A stretch of 64,000 nt of DNA, taken from the NCBI GenBank assembly GCA_016713035.1, contig JADJPW010000006.1, forward strand, positions 124,001 through 188,000. The letters are read 5' to 3'. The DNA comes from Verrucomicrobiaceae bacterium. Its GTDB lineage: Bacteria > Verrucomicrobiota > Verrucomicrobiia > Verrucomicrobiales > Verrucomicrobiaceae. The notes under the pieces were generated by a model. It was not told the DNA's origin. It did not search any database and saw nothing but the letters and a program-made list of their open reading frames with translations. Shown here in pieces: positions 51,865 to 60,624 of the stretch (the stretch's first letter is position 1; each line of letters starts with the position of its first letter). A program made the position numbers and the translations under genes.

Positions 51865-52040
51865 ACCATCCGACCCCGGATTGCCCGGTACCCGATCCCG
51901 GATTGCCCGGTACCCTACCCCGGATTGCCCGGTATCCTACCCCGGATTGCCCGGTACCCGACCCCGGATAGGCCGGTACCCGACCCCGGATTGCCCGGTA
52001 TCCGACCCCGGGTTTCTCAAATCCGACCTCGAAACTGCCC
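51865..52040. repeat. Minisatellite B: eight 22-bp tandem units
   Basis: Eight further units of exactly 22 bp, mostly GGTACCCGACCCCGGATTGC plus CC. It continues array A with one extra base per unit and ends at 52040, immediately before the second copy of the long direct repeat. The change from 21 to 22 bp breaks any reading frame, so the array is noncoding. Confidence 0.9.
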
Positions 52041-52364
52041 TTTTCGCCCTCCAATCACCCCAAAACCGGGCTTGGAGCCTGTGAATAGCTGTTTTGGCGA
52101 ACAGTAGGAGCCGATCAGCTTCCACCACCTCGGCACCCAGGTCGCCCGGCACCTCCGCCTCGGCCATATGGACTGCCGCAGCCTGCTGCCGCCGGAGTCT
52201 CCCCAGATGGACGATGAATACGGACCGTTGGCACCCATTGAGAAAGGGCTTCAGCACAGCATCCCCCATCCCATGCCCGACGGCCAGCAGGCTGGCCTCC
52301 CGAAAGCGGCAGCGGGCTGCCGCAGTCCATGTCACTACCCGCATCCACTTCCCGGATGAACCGA
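52041..52364 (+). repeat. Long direct repeat, copy 2 (longer)
   Basis: Same as 49499-49662 but with about 160 extra bases after the CACCTCCGCC block. It may be the ancestral form, copy 1 being a deletion derivative. No gene supported. Confidence 0.8.
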
Positions 52365-52505
52365 GCAATCGAACCGTTCGTCTGGCTGCTTAATCCCAAG
52401 ACTTGACCTCTGGCGGCTTTTTCGATACAACCCGTTCATTCCTTAGAATCTTTTCTTGAACGGCCCACTTTCACCTCGCTTCACCCCTGTTATTCCACCA
52501 AAAAC

Positions 52506-52557
52506 TGTGGGCGAATCTGATTCGCCCACAATCAAGTGTGGCTAAACAACGTTCGCC
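52506..52557 (+). other. Palindrome and attC-like end before a cassette gene
   Basis: Perfect 12-bp arms (TGTGGGCGAATC / GATTCGCCCACA, 52506-52530) around one base, then GGCTAAACAACGTTCGCC with a GTT-type end box (GTTCGCC, 52551-52557). Related to the ends of the long cassette sites at 12698 and 14621. The next gene starts 21 bases later. Confidence 0.6.
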
Positions 52558-52578
52558 CAACAATAGCGCCACTCGCCC

Positions 52579-53124
52579 ATGAGCAAAAATACACTTCATC
52601 CTCATTGGACACATCGCTTCTCGATTCCAGCACCCGTTTGGTGGATTATCGTTTTGTTTGCCATCGTTATTGATGTTTTCGTCGCCATCGGAGGCATTCA
52701 GGTATTCAGAGATCACTTGTCGCTGATACTTGCATTAGGACAGGACAAGAGACCATACGGTCCTTTAGGCACTCCTGAGTTGATCATTCTCTACTGGGTG
52801 ACTTTCATTCTCGGGACCATCTTTTTTATACTCATCTGCCGCCGCCGCGCCAAGAACGCATACACGAACCCGACCAGATATGCCTTGTGGACAACCATTC
52901 ACTTCATCGCGCTTTCCATAGTCGCGCTTCGCACAGCTTCTAAAGCGTTGGAGCTTCCGAAGCTCGCTTCACACTCGGCAGGTTTGACGAGCCTTGTCAT
53001 CGACACCAGTCAGTCTTACGACAGACTGACAGCGCACCTTGTTGCAGCATCACTGATGTTGTTAGTTTGGCTTGCCACGATTGTGCTTACTCCTTGGAAG
53101 AGCATCGTCAATCCATCTAACTAA
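52579..53124 (+). CDS. Four-TM membrane protein, cassette-borne, unknown function
   Basis: 181 residues with hydrophobic segments near 19-42, 68-92, 104-122 and 150-172. Lower GC and weaker codon bias than the chromosomal genes nearby. No family recognised. Between an attC-like end 21 bases upstream and an R''-like box 25 bases downstream, so very probably a gene cassette. Confidence 0.65.
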   Translation: MSKNTLHPHWTHRFSIPAPVWWIIVLFAIVIDVFVAIGGIQVFRDHLSLILALGQDKRPYGPLGTPELIILYWVTFILGTIFFILICRRRAKNAYTNPTRYALWTTIHFIALSIVALRTASKALELPKLASHSAGLTSLVIDTSQSYDRLTAHLVAASLMLLVWLATIVLTPWKSIVNPSN

Positions 53125-53149
53125 AGAATCCCCATCCGCGAACCAAGAG

Positions 53150-53173
53150 GGCGAACAAAACGGATGCAGGCCT
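53150..53173 (+). other. Left half of an attC-like site
   Basis: GGCGAAC followed by AAAACGGATGCAGG, the same R''-L'' order as at 15732 and 50143. The right half is missing, so the array is truncated here. Confidence 0.6.
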
Positions 53174-53704
53174 CATGGGCAGTTGGAGTTGGCAAGAGTG
53201 AGGTTTTAACGATTTGCGGTCTTTTTTCACATGACTGGTGAGACGGTTAAAAGTGGGCGGGGTGCATTAAAATCTGTCCAGACGGTGTCACTGCGGTCTC
53301 TGCCGGTGGCCCGCCTTGCGGTTGGAACCTTGGCATTCCATGGTCTCATCTGGTCGCGACTTGGGCGCCGGGGCGCTTGGCCCAGGACCCTGTCGGACCC
53401 TTGTGTCGATACGACGATGCAGTGACCAGACGGCGGCGACGACCAATGTAAACGGGCGAGCGAGCGGCGTTGCAGGACTTCTGTTCTCCATCTGATGTGT
53501 TCAGCGTGACGGGGTTGTTGTCGTCTTTGCCTCGTTGACTGCGCTTTTCGGGTGCTTGGATGGTGCGAGGTGCGTGGGCGTGGACTTCCGCGAGCGCGGT
53601 GTGGAGTGCTTGGACGTGGTGGTGTTGTCCTGGCCGTTACCCTCCTCGGGTGAACTGGAGCGGCATGGAGGGTGGGCGATGATCTGCGTGGGCTGGCGAG
53701 GCGC
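53174..53704. other. Gene-free stretch at the end of the accessory region
   Basis: No convincing gene on either strand; the open frames at 53231-53425 (+) and 53288-53491 (-) are short and without recognisable signals. The right-hand boundary is the stop codon of the NtrC-type regulator. Confidence 0.4.
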
Positions 53705-55186
53705 TTATTCGGCCGCCACGGTGGCTGGTTCTGGTTTCAGCAGGCGTTTGCGGTGCATGCGGACCATGTTCATTTCCTTGAGCTTGCGCTGGAGGGTGCG
53801 GCGGCTCATGCCGAGGAGCTCGGCGGCGAGGGTGCGGTTGTTGCCGCTGCGCTGGAGGGCTTCGAGGATGAGCTGGTGCTCGGCGACGTGGACGTCGAGG
53901 TCGCTTTTGCTGGGGCTGGACGGCTCCAGGGCAGATGGGGAGGAAGTGTTTGGACTTTTGCTGCTGATGCTGCTGCTGATGGGGGCCCGTAGGCCGCTGC
54001 TGGGGTGCCGGGGATTGAGCAGGTAGCTGGGCAGGTGCTTGAGCATGACTTTGCTGCTGTTGCTCATGACGACGCCGTGCTCGATGGCGGATCGCAGCTC
54101 ACGGATGTTGCCGGGCCAGTCGTAGTTCATCATGGCGGGCAGGGCATCTTCGCCGAGGGGCTTGTAGGTCTTGCCGTTGGCTTTGGCGAGCTCTTTGAGG
54201 AAGTGGTCGGAGAGGACGCTGATGTCGCTTTTGCGGTCGCGGAGGGGCGGGAGCTGGATGGTGACGACGCGGAGCCGCCAGTAGAGGTCTTCGCGGAATT
54301 TGCCTTCTTCGACCATTTTGGCGAGGTCGCGGTTGGTGGCGGCGACGACGCGGACATTGATGCTGATGGGTTTGCTGCTGCCGACGCGCTCGATGGTCTG
54401 CTCGCCGAGGGCACGGAGGAGTTTGACCTGGGTGCTGGCGTCGATTTCGCCGATTTCATCGAGGAAGAGGGTGCCGCCATTGGCTTGCTCGAAGCGGCCG
54501 ATGCGCCGCTCTTGGGCTCCGGTGAAGGCTCCTTTTTCATGGCCGAAGAGCTCGCTTTCGAGGATCTGCGGGGAGAGTGCGGCGCAGTGGACGGCGACGA
54601 TGTTGGCTTTGGGGCGGCCGCTGAGGTTGTGGATGGCTCTGGCGACGAGTTCTTTGCCGGTGCCGCTTTCGCCTTCGATGAGCACGGTGGCGCGGGAGGG
54701 GGCGACTTGCTGGATGGTGTCGAGGATGGGCTTCATGACCTCGGCCTGGCCGAGGATGCCTTCGATGGAGAATTTCCGCTCGACCTGCTGTTTGAGGGCG
54801 ACGTTTTCGTGCTCGAGGGTGTGGCTGCGGAGGGCTCTTTTGACGAGGAGTTCCACTTCATCGAGGTTGAGCGGCTTGGTGACGAAGTGGTAGGCTCCGC
54901 GGCGCATGGCCTCCACGGCGGTGTCCACGCTGCCGTAGGCTGTCATCATGATGCAGACGGGCGGACGCGGTAGGGCGAGGGCGGCATCGAGGAGCTTCAT
55001 GCCATCATCGGCCCCGAGGCGCAGATCGGTGAGCATGACGTCGATTTTGTCGTTGTGCAGGTATTCGAGTGCCTCGGCGGCATTCGAGGCGACGTAGCAG
55101 TCGAATTCATCCTCCAGCGAGAGGCGCAGGCCGTCGCGGGTGTGCTTTTCATCATCAACGATGAGGACAGTGGCTTGATCGAGCAT
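53705..55186 (-). CDS. NtrC-family sigma-54-dependent response regulator
   Basis: 493 residues. Receiver domain 1-120 ('LIVDDEKHTRDGL', phospho-acceptor Asp in VMLTDLRL, Lys in 'FVTKPLN'), AAA+ domain about 140-370 with Walker A GESGTGKE, the sigma-54 contact loop GAFTGA, Walker B 'GTLFLDEIGEID', 'DYWR'-type 'EDLYWRL' and 'YDWPGNIREL'. A Ser/Pro-rich linker and a Fis-type helix-turn-helix ('ALQRSGNNRTLAAELLGMSRRTLQRKLKE') follow. Activates sigma-54 promoters when phosphorylated. No histidine kinase is adjacent. Confidence 0.92.
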   Translation of the reverse strand: MLDQATVLIVDDEKHTRDGLRLSLEDEFDCYVASNAAEALEYLHNDKIDVMLTDLRLGADDGMKLLDAALALPRPPVCIMMTAYGSVDTAVEAMRRGAYHFVTKPLNLDEVELLVKRALRSHTLEHENVALKQQVERKFSIEGILGQAEVMKPILDTIQQVAPSRATVLIEGESGTGKELVARAIHNLSGRPKANIVAVHCAALSPQILESELFGHEKGAFTGAQERRIGRFEQANGGTLFLDEIGEIDASTQVKLLRALGEQTIERVGSSKPISINVRVVAATNRDLAKMVEEGKFREDLYWRLRVVTIQLPPLRDRKSDISVLSDHFLKELAKANGKTYKPLGEDALPAMMNYDWPGNIRELRSAIEHGVVMSNSSKVMLKHLPSYLLNPRHPSSGLRAPISSSISSKSPNTSSPSALEPSSPSKSDLDVHVAEHQLILEALQRSGNNRTLAAELLGMSRRTLQRKLKEMNMVRMHRKRLLKPEPATVAAE

Positions 55187-55233
55187 GCTCTAGTGATGAG
55201 CGGTTCGCTGCGGGATGCAAATTGTTGTCTTCC

Positions 55234-57228
55234 TCAGCCGATCATGCTGCGGAAGTCGGCTTCGGTGATGATTTTGACGCCGAGTTTGGTGGCTTTGTCT
55301 AGCTTGCTGCCGGCTTCTTCGCCTGCGAGGAGGTAGGTGGTCTTGCCGCTGACGCTGCCGCTGACTTTGCCGCCGTGGCTGCGGATGGTGTCGGCGATGG
55401 TTTCACGCTCCTGGCTCAAGGTGCCGGTGATGACCCAGGTGGTGCCGGCGAGGCGGTCGCTGGCGGCTTGGACGGCTTTTTGGGTGAAATTCAGCCCGGC
55501 GTCGCGTAGGCGCTGGAGGAGGGAAAGATTGTCTGGATCACGGAACCAGGCGTGGAGGCTGACGGCGACGACTTCGCCGATGTCGGGGCAGCTTTGCAGC
55601 TCCTGGATGCTGGCGGCGGCGATGGCATCCAGGCCGCCGAAGTGCTCGATGAGCTTCCGTGCACCACCTGCGCCGACGTGGAGGATGCCGAGGCCAAAGA
55701 TGAGCCGCCAGGGGTCCTGCTGCTTGCTGGTGGCGATGGCTTTGAGGTAGTTGTCGATGCTCTTGGTGCCGACGCGTTCGAGCCGGGCGAGGAGGAGCTC
55801 GTTGAGGTCGTAGAGGGAGGCGACATCGGTGACGAGCTTCAAATCGACGAGCTGGGCGACGACGCTCTCGCCGAGGCCGCTGATGTCCATGGCGCCACGG
55901 CTGACGAAGTGCTCGATGCGGCGCTTCAGCACTTCGGGGCACTTGGCGTTCGGGCAGCGGATGACGACGAGTTCGGCGTCTTTGACGACGGCGGAGCCAC
56001 AAATCGGACAATGGCTGGGAGTGGCGATGTGGGCCTCTGAGCCGTCGCGGCGGTCTTTTTTGACAGAAACGACGGCGGGGATGATTTCGCCTGCTTTTTC
56101 GATGATGACGAAGTCGCCGACGCGGATGTCTTTGCGCTCGATTTCTTCAAAGTTATGCAGCGTGGCATTGCTGACGGTGCTGCCGCTGACAAAGACGGGC
56201 TCTAGCCGTGCTACGGGGGTCAATGCGCCGGTGCGGCCGACTTGGATATCGACGCTGAGGAGCTTGGTCTCGGCCTGCTCGGGCTGATATTTGTAGGCGA
56301 TGGCCCAGCGCGGTGCTTTGCTGGTGACGCCGAGTTCACGCTGGTCGCTGAAGGCGTTTACTTTGATGACGGCACCATCGGTCTCGTAGGGGAGGGATTT
56401 GCGCTGCTCATCGAGCTGCTGGATGGCGTGGAGGATGCCCTCGGCGCTATCGGCATGCCAGAGGAGGCTGCTTTTCGGCAAGCCGGCACGGGTGAGTAGA
56501 TCGCGGACATCGTTCTGGGAATCGACGGGTAGGCCACCGGCATCGGCGAGGCCGTAGAAGACGATGTCGAGGGGGCGCTTGGCGACGATTTTCGGATCGA
56601 GAAGCTTCAGCGTGCCTGCGGTGGAGTTGCGCGGATTGGCGAAGAGGCTCTCACCGGCTTCTTCACGCTCCTGGTTGAGTTTGGCGAAGCCCGCCTTCGG
56701 CATGAAGACCTCTCCGCGCACCTCAAAGGTCTGCGGGCCACCAGGGGGCAGGCGCAGGGGCAGGGTGCGGATGGTTTTGAGGTTGTTCGTCACGTCATCA
56801 CCAGTGCTGCCATCGCCACGGGTGACGCCGTGTTTGAGGATGCCGTTTTCATAGCGCACGCTGATGGCGACGCCGTCCACCTTCGGCTCGATGACGCAGT
56901 CGATCTTTTCACGGGCGAGCCCTTTCTGCACACGGGCGAAGAAGTCGGTGAGCTCCTGGGCGGAGTAGGTGTTGTCCAGGCTCATCATGCGCACGGCATG
57001 GGCGATCTGGGTGAAGCCCTCCAGCGGGGCACCGCCGACTCTCAGCGTGGGGGAATCCGGTGTCTGGAGGTCTGGAAAGGCCGCCTCGATGTCCTGAAGC
57101 TCACGCAGCAGTGTGTCGAACTCCTTGTCACTGATCTCTGGCCGCGCCTCGATGTAGTAGAGGCGATTATGGCGATGGAGCTCGGTGCTGAGGAGTGCGG
57201 CGCGGGCGGCGGCTTCGGTGTGGGACAT
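55234..57228 (-). CDS. ligA: NAD-dependent DNA ligase LigA
   Basis: 664 residues, normal length. Adenylation motif with the catalytic Lys in 'CVIEPKVDGVAISVRY', 'EVRGEVFMPKAGF', OB-fold 'VSNATLHN', zinc finger 'CPICG...CPNAKCP', helix-hairpin-helix repeats ('LFGLGILHVGAGGARKLIEHFG') and a C-terminal BRCT domain ('GTTWVITGTLSQERETI'). Seals nicks during replication and repair. Essential housekeeping gene, 47 bases upstream of the regulator gene on the same strand. Confidence 0.96.
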   Translation of the reverse strand: MSHTEAAARAALLSTELHRHNRLYYIEARPEISDKEFDTLLRELQDIEAAFPDLQTPDSPTLRVGGAPLEGFTQIAHAVRMMSLDNTYSAQELTDFFARVQKGLAREKIDCVIEPKVDGVAISVRYENGILKHGVTRGDGSTGDDVTNNLKTIRTLPLRLPPGGPQTFEVRGEVFMPKAGFAKLNQEREEAGESLFANPRNSTAGTLKLLDPKIVAKRPLDIVFYGLADAGGLPVDSQNDVRDLLTRAGLPKSSLLWHADSAEGILHAIQQLDEQRKSLPYETDGAVIKVNAFSDQRELGVTSKAPRWAIAYKYQPEQAETKLLSVDIQVGRTGALTPVARLEPVFVSGSTVSNATLHNFEEIERKDIRVGDFVIIEKAGEIIPAVVSVKKDRRDGSEAHIATPSHCPICGSAVVKDAELVVIRCPNAKCPEVLKRRIEHFVSRGAMDISGLGESVVAQLVDLKLVTDVASLYDLNELLLARLERVGTKSIDNYLKAIATSKQQDPWRLIFGLGILHVGAGGARKLIEHFGGLDAIAAASIQELQSCPDIGEVVAVSLHAWFRDPDNLSLLQRLRDAGLNFTQKAVQAASDRLAGTTWVITGTLSQERETIADTIRSHGGKVSGSVSGKTTYLLAGEEAGSKLDKATKLGVKIITEADFRSMIG

Positions 57229-57251
57229 GGTGGACGTGCGTGGGGCGCGGA

Positions 57252-57878
57252 CTACTTGAGTTCCTGGATGCGCAGGTTGCGGAATTTGTAGGTCTGTCCT
57301 TTTTCACCGTGGTGCTGGATGGCGATGACGCCTGCGGCATCCACGCTGTCTTGCACATCGGTGGTGAGCACACCGTTGACGAAGATCTTCAGGCTGCTGC
57401 CACGGCACTCGATGCGGTAGGTGTTCCAGTCATTGCGCTTGAAGGCATCACCAGCGCGGGCACGGAAGGCGGCTTCGCTTTCTTTGTTTCCTTTGATGGG
57501 GCTGATGAACCACATGCGGCGGCCTTCGTCGTAGAGTCCGCCGGACCATTTGCGATTGGCGTCGCCATCGACTTCTGCCTGGTAGCCGAAGACTTTGTTC
57601 TTCTCCACATGGGCGCGGAACATGAAGCCGCTGTTGGCTTGGCCTTCGGGCAGGAGGATGTCGCCTTCGAAGATGAAGTCGCCGTAGGTCTTTTCGGTGA
57701 TGAGGAAGAATTTCTTCTCGGCGGTGAGATGGATTTCACCATTCACGATTTCGGTTTTGCCCCACTCGTAGGGGTTCTTCCAGCCGGTTAGTGTCTTGCC
57801 ATCAAAGAGCGGCGTGAATTCCTGCGCGGTGGCGCTGAGGGTGAGTGCGAGGAGGAGGGAGCTGAGGAGTTTTTTCAT
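57252..57878 (-). CDS. Secreted DUF1080 protein
   Basis: 208 residues from ATG 57878 (signal peptide KKLLSSLLLALTLSATAQ); the frame to 58004 is upstream overlap. Single DUF1080 domain: 'FTPLFDGKTLTGWKNP', 'YGDFIFEGDILLPEGQANSGFMFRA', 'DWNTYRIECRGSSLKIFVNGVLTTD', 'GVIAIQHHGEKGQTYKFRNLRIQEL'. Third DUF1080 gene in the window. Between ligA and ridA on the same strand. Confidence 0.9.
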   Translation of the reverse strand: MKKLLSSLLLALTLSATAQEFTPLFDGKTLTGWKNPYEWGKTEIVNGEIHLTAEKKFFLITEKTYGDFIFEGDILLPEGQANSGFMFRAHVEKNKVFGYQAEVDGDANRKWSGGLYDEGRRMWFISPIKGNKESEAAFRARAGDAFKRNDWNTYRIECRGSSLKIFVNGVLTTDVQDSVDAAGVIAIQHHGEKGQTYKFRNLRIQELK

Positions 57879-57909
57879 GACGTGATGCTGGTGAGAGATT
57901 GGGTGCGAG

Positions 57910-58290
57910 TTAGCGGAGTGAGGCGATGACTTCGATCTCGATGAGAGCACCGAGTGGCAGTGCGGCGACGGCGATGGTGGAGCGTGCCGGTTTGTGCGTG
58001 CCAAAGGCCTCTGCGTAGAGCGGATTGACCTTCGGGAAATCGGCCATGCTGGTGAGGAAGACGGTGGCCTTCACGACATGCTGCATGCTGCGGCCCTGGG
58101 AGGCGAGCATGGCGGCGATGTTGCTCAGGACTTGGCGTGTCTGGCCTTCGATGTCGGTGGCGTCGATCTTGCCGGTGGCGGGATCGATGGGGATCTGGCC
58201 GGAGCAGAAGAGAAAATCGCCCTGCTTGACGGCTTGAGAGTAGGGGCCCACTGCGGAGGGCACGTTCGCGGCGTTGTTGATGAGTTCCAT
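57910..58290 (-). CDS. ridA: RidA-family enamine/imine deaminase
   Basis: 126 residues, normal length. 'AAxxPxAxGPYSQAV' start pattern (VPSAVGPYSQAVKQGDFLF), 'SGQIPIDPATG', 'QVLSNIAAMLASQG' and the catalytic Arg in 'KPARSTIAVAALPLGALIEIE'. Hydrolyses reactive enamines formed by PLP enzymes. Cytoplasmic trimer by family. Confidence 0.93.
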   Translation of the reverse strand: MELINNAANVPSAVGPYSQAVKQGDFLFCSGQIPIDPATGKIDATDIEGQTRQVLSNIAAMLASQGRSMQHVVKATVFLTSMADFPKVNPLYAEAFGTHKPARSTIAVAALPLGALIEIEVIASLR

Positions 58291-58323
58291 GCGCAGGCGA
58301 AATGGCGCGGAGCGGGGAGCTTG

Positions 58324-58680
58324 TCAAACCAGCGCGGCAGCCCATTCATCGGCCTTGAAACCAGTGAGGTGGATGTCTGCCTCCGCGTCGATGGCGAAGG
58401 GCCGCTTCACGAGATTGCCATTTTCGGAGAGCAGGCGCAGGGCATCGGCTGGGCTCATGGCGGGCAGTTTGTCTTTGAGCCCGAGAGCGCGGTAATCCAG
58501 CCCGGAGGTATTAAAGAGGGCACGCAGACTGCCGCGTGCGGTGAGCATGGCTTTCAGCTCGGTGAGCGTGGGTGGTGTCTCGCGGATGGCGTGGACGGTG
58601 TGCGGGATTTTCTGCTCTTTGAGCCAGCGCAGGGCATCGCGGCAGGTGGAGCAGCCTTGGTAGGCATAGACTTGGAGCAT
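58324..58680 (-). CDS. ArsC/Spx-type thiol protein
   Basis: 118 residues from ATG 58680; the longer frame to 58893 overlaps the divergent gene. Thioredoxin-like N-terminus 'VYAYQGCSTCRDALRWLKE' with CSTC, 'LRALFNTSGLDYRALGLKDKL' and 'NGNLVKRPFAI', characteristic of the arsenate reductase/Spx family. No other arsenic genes nearby, so a redox or Spx-like role is equally possible. Confidence 0.85.
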   Translation of the reverse strand: MLQVYAYQGCSTCRDALRWLKEQKIPHTVHAIRETPPTLTELKAMLTARGSLRALFNTSGLDYRALGLKDKLPAMSPADALRLLSENGNLVKRPFAIDAEADIHLTGFKADEWAAALV

Positions 58681-58772
58681 GGTGCAGTCTTTGAAGCATG
58701 GACACGCTGCGGCTGCAAATCCGTGCTTGTGAAAAGCGCCGCTCATGGCGTAGAAACGGAGCAACACCTGCC

Positions 58773-60176
58773 ATGAAACTCGTCCCTCGCTCCCTCGCCG
58801 CACTCGTTTTGCTCGCCTCCAGTCTCTCTGCACGCGAAAAGGTCGTGGAAATGATCCGCCCGGCCATCCCTGTCGGTGCTCCAGAGGCCGCAAAAACGGC
58901 TCCAGAAGCCAAAAAGGCCGATTTGAAGCCCGCAGCGGCCAAACCTGCGCCAGAGCCGAAAAAAGCCGCTGAGGCCCCGAAAGCGCCTGAAGCCGCCAAA
59001 GCCCCTGCGAAGGCCGAAATGAAGAAATTGACGCCTGCGCTGCCGGTGGCGGCGTCTGTGGCCGATGCGATGCAGCATTTTGTCAAAGAGGGCACGCTCT
59101 CGGGTGCGGTGACGCTGGTGGCGCAACGCGGTAAGGTGCTGAGTTTTGAAGCGACGGGTCTAGCAGACATCGCGAGCAAGCGCCCGATGGAGAAGGACTC
59201 GCTGTTTTGGATCGCGAGCATGACGAAGCCGATCACGGCACTGGGCGTGATGATGCTCCAGGAAGAGGGAAAACTGAGCATCCATGATCCCGTGGAGAAA
59301 CATCTGCCGGAATTCAAAAACCAACTGCTGGTGCAGGAAAAGAGTGCCGGGAAGACGGTGCTGGTGAAGCCCACACGGCCTATCACGATCAAAGACCTGC
59401 TCACGCACACGAGCGGGCTGGTGGGGAACTCGCCGCTGGATGGCGATGCGCTGGATGTGCTGACTTTGAAAGAAGCAGTGATCACCTATGCGCTGAGTCC
59501 GCTCCAGTTCGAGCCCGGTAGCAAGTGGAGCTACTGCAACCCCGGCATCAATACGCTGGGCCGCATCATCGAAGTGGTCAGCGGCATGGATTACGCACGC
59601 TTCATGGAGAAGCGCATTCTCGGCCCCGTGGGCATGCAGAACACCACTTTTTGGCCGCAGAAGAGCAAGCTGGAAAATCTTGCGACCTCCTACAAACCCG
59701 CAGCGGATGGCAAGGGGCTGGAGCCAGTGGGGATTCGCTATCTGACGCCGCCTTTCTCCAGCAAAAAACGCACGCCGCTGGCTGCGGGCGGTCTTTTCTC
59801 CACGGCGGAGGATTTGCTGAAGCTCTATCAGATGCTGCTGGATGGTGGCGTGGCGAAAAAGAAGCGCCTCATCAGTGAGGAGAGCCTGAAGCTCATGACC
59901 ACAGCGCAGATCGGCGATCTGAAGGCTGGTTTTGCCGAGGGGATGAGCATGGGGCTGGGCTTTCAGCTGGTGGCGCAGCCTGCGGGACCGACCGCCGCTC
60001 TGAGTGCGGGCACCTATGGCCACGGCGGTGCTCATGGCACGCAGGGATGGATCGATCCGGTGACGGGTGCGATCCACATCCTGCTCATCCAGCGCAGTGG
60101 TCTTCAGCCGAACGGCGATTCCTCAGCGGTGCGAGCGGCCTTCCACGCGGCTGCGGCAGGCCTTTTGGCCAAGTGA
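58773..60176 (+). CDS. Secreted serine hydrolase, class C beta-lactamase family
   Basis: 467 residues from ATG 58773, with a signal peptide (KLVPRSLAALVLLASSLSA) and an Ala/Pro/Lys-rich linker (about 35-90). Catalytic SxxK in WIASMTKPIT, Tyr in 'WSYCNPGINTLG' (YxN), HGG in 'TYGHGGAHGTQGW'. Family includes esterases, D-aminopeptidases and AmpC-like enzymes; the substrate is not fixed. The linker may cross or bind the envelope. Divergent from the ArsC-like gene across about 90 bases. Confidence 0.88.
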   Translation: MKLVPRSLAALVLLASSLSAREKVVEMIRPAIPVGAPEAAKTAPEAKKADLKPAAAKPAPEPKKAAEAPKAPEAAKAPAKAEMKKLTPALPVAASVADAMQHFVKEGTLSGAVTLVAQRGKVLSFEATGLADIASKRPMEKDSLFWIASMTKPITALGVMMLQEEGKLSIHDPVEKHLPEFKNQLLVQEKSAGKTVLVKPTRPITIKDLLTHTSGLVGNSPLDGDALDVLTLKEAVITYALSPLQFEPGSKWSYCNPGINTLGRIIEVVSGMDYARFMEKRILGPVGMQNTTFWPQKSKLENLATSYKPAADGKGLEPVGIRYLTPPFSSKKRTPLAAGGLFSTAEDLLKLYQMLLDGGVAKKKRLISEESLKLMTTAQIGDLKAGFAEGMSMGLGFQLVAQPAGPTAALSAGTYGHGGAHGTQGWIDPVTGAIHILLIQRSGLQPNGDSSAVRAAFHAAAAGLLAK

Positions 60177-60218
60177 AGCGCCAATTTGTGAAGCGAGACC
60201 ATTTTTAGAATCCACATC

Positions 60219-60602
60219 ATGAACACGACACCTCCTGGTCAGCACGATCTGAGCATCGAAAAAGTCACGGAACGCTCGAAGGACATCGAGAGCAAGCTGC
60301 CACGGCTGAAGCAGTTCTTTGAGATCGCGAAGGTGATGCTGGCGCTGGTGAAGGATTACTGGGCGGGCACTTACCGCGAGGTGCCGTATTGGGCCATCGG
60401 TGCCATCGCGATCGCATTGCTCTATGTGCTCAATCCGGCCGATCTCTTCCCCGACATCGTGCCTGGGCTGGGGTATCTGGATGATGCCGCGATCCTGGCT
60501 TTTTGCCTGAAGCTGGTGGAGCAGGACGTGGAGCGCTACAAGCAGTGGCTAGCAGCGAAAACGAAGGCGAAGGGCGGCGATGGGAAAGTCATCGACGTGT
60601 GA
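60219..60602 (+). CDS. YkvA-type DUF1232 membrane protein
   Basis: 127 residues. DUF1232 core 'VPYWAIGAIAIALLYVLNPADLFPDIVPGLGYLDDAAILAFCLKLVEQDVERY', with the NPxDLxPD motif and one membrane segment. Unknown function. 42 bases after the serine hydrolase, likely cotranscribed. Convergent with the phosphatase gene. Confidence 0.9.
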   Translation: MNTTPPGQHDLSIEKVTERSKDIESKLPRLKQFFEIAKVMLALVKDYWAGTYREVPYWAIGAIAIALLYVLNPADLFPDIVPGLGYLDDAAILAFCLKLVEQDVERYKQWLAAKTKAKGGDGKVIDV

Positions 60603-60624
60603 AGGCTCAGCGAGTGGTGTTGGC

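Noticed and set aside
51697..52040. CRISPR array
   Set aside because: Units are directly adjacent without spacers, and no cas genes are present.
51565..52107. 180-codon open frame across the minisatellite, encoding KSDLGIG-type repeats
   Set aside because: Several frames on both strands are open through the same repeat, and the unit length changes from 21 to 22 bp, which scrambles the protein repeat. Best read as noncoding.
53231..53491. Small open frames on both strands in the gap before the NtrC-type gene
   Set aside because: No ribosome site, no family pattern and overlapping frames of similar quality.
54005..54973. 322-codon open frame antisense to the NtrC-type regulator
   Set aside because: Asp/Glu/Gly/Ala-rich mirror of the AAA+ domain, with no independent support.
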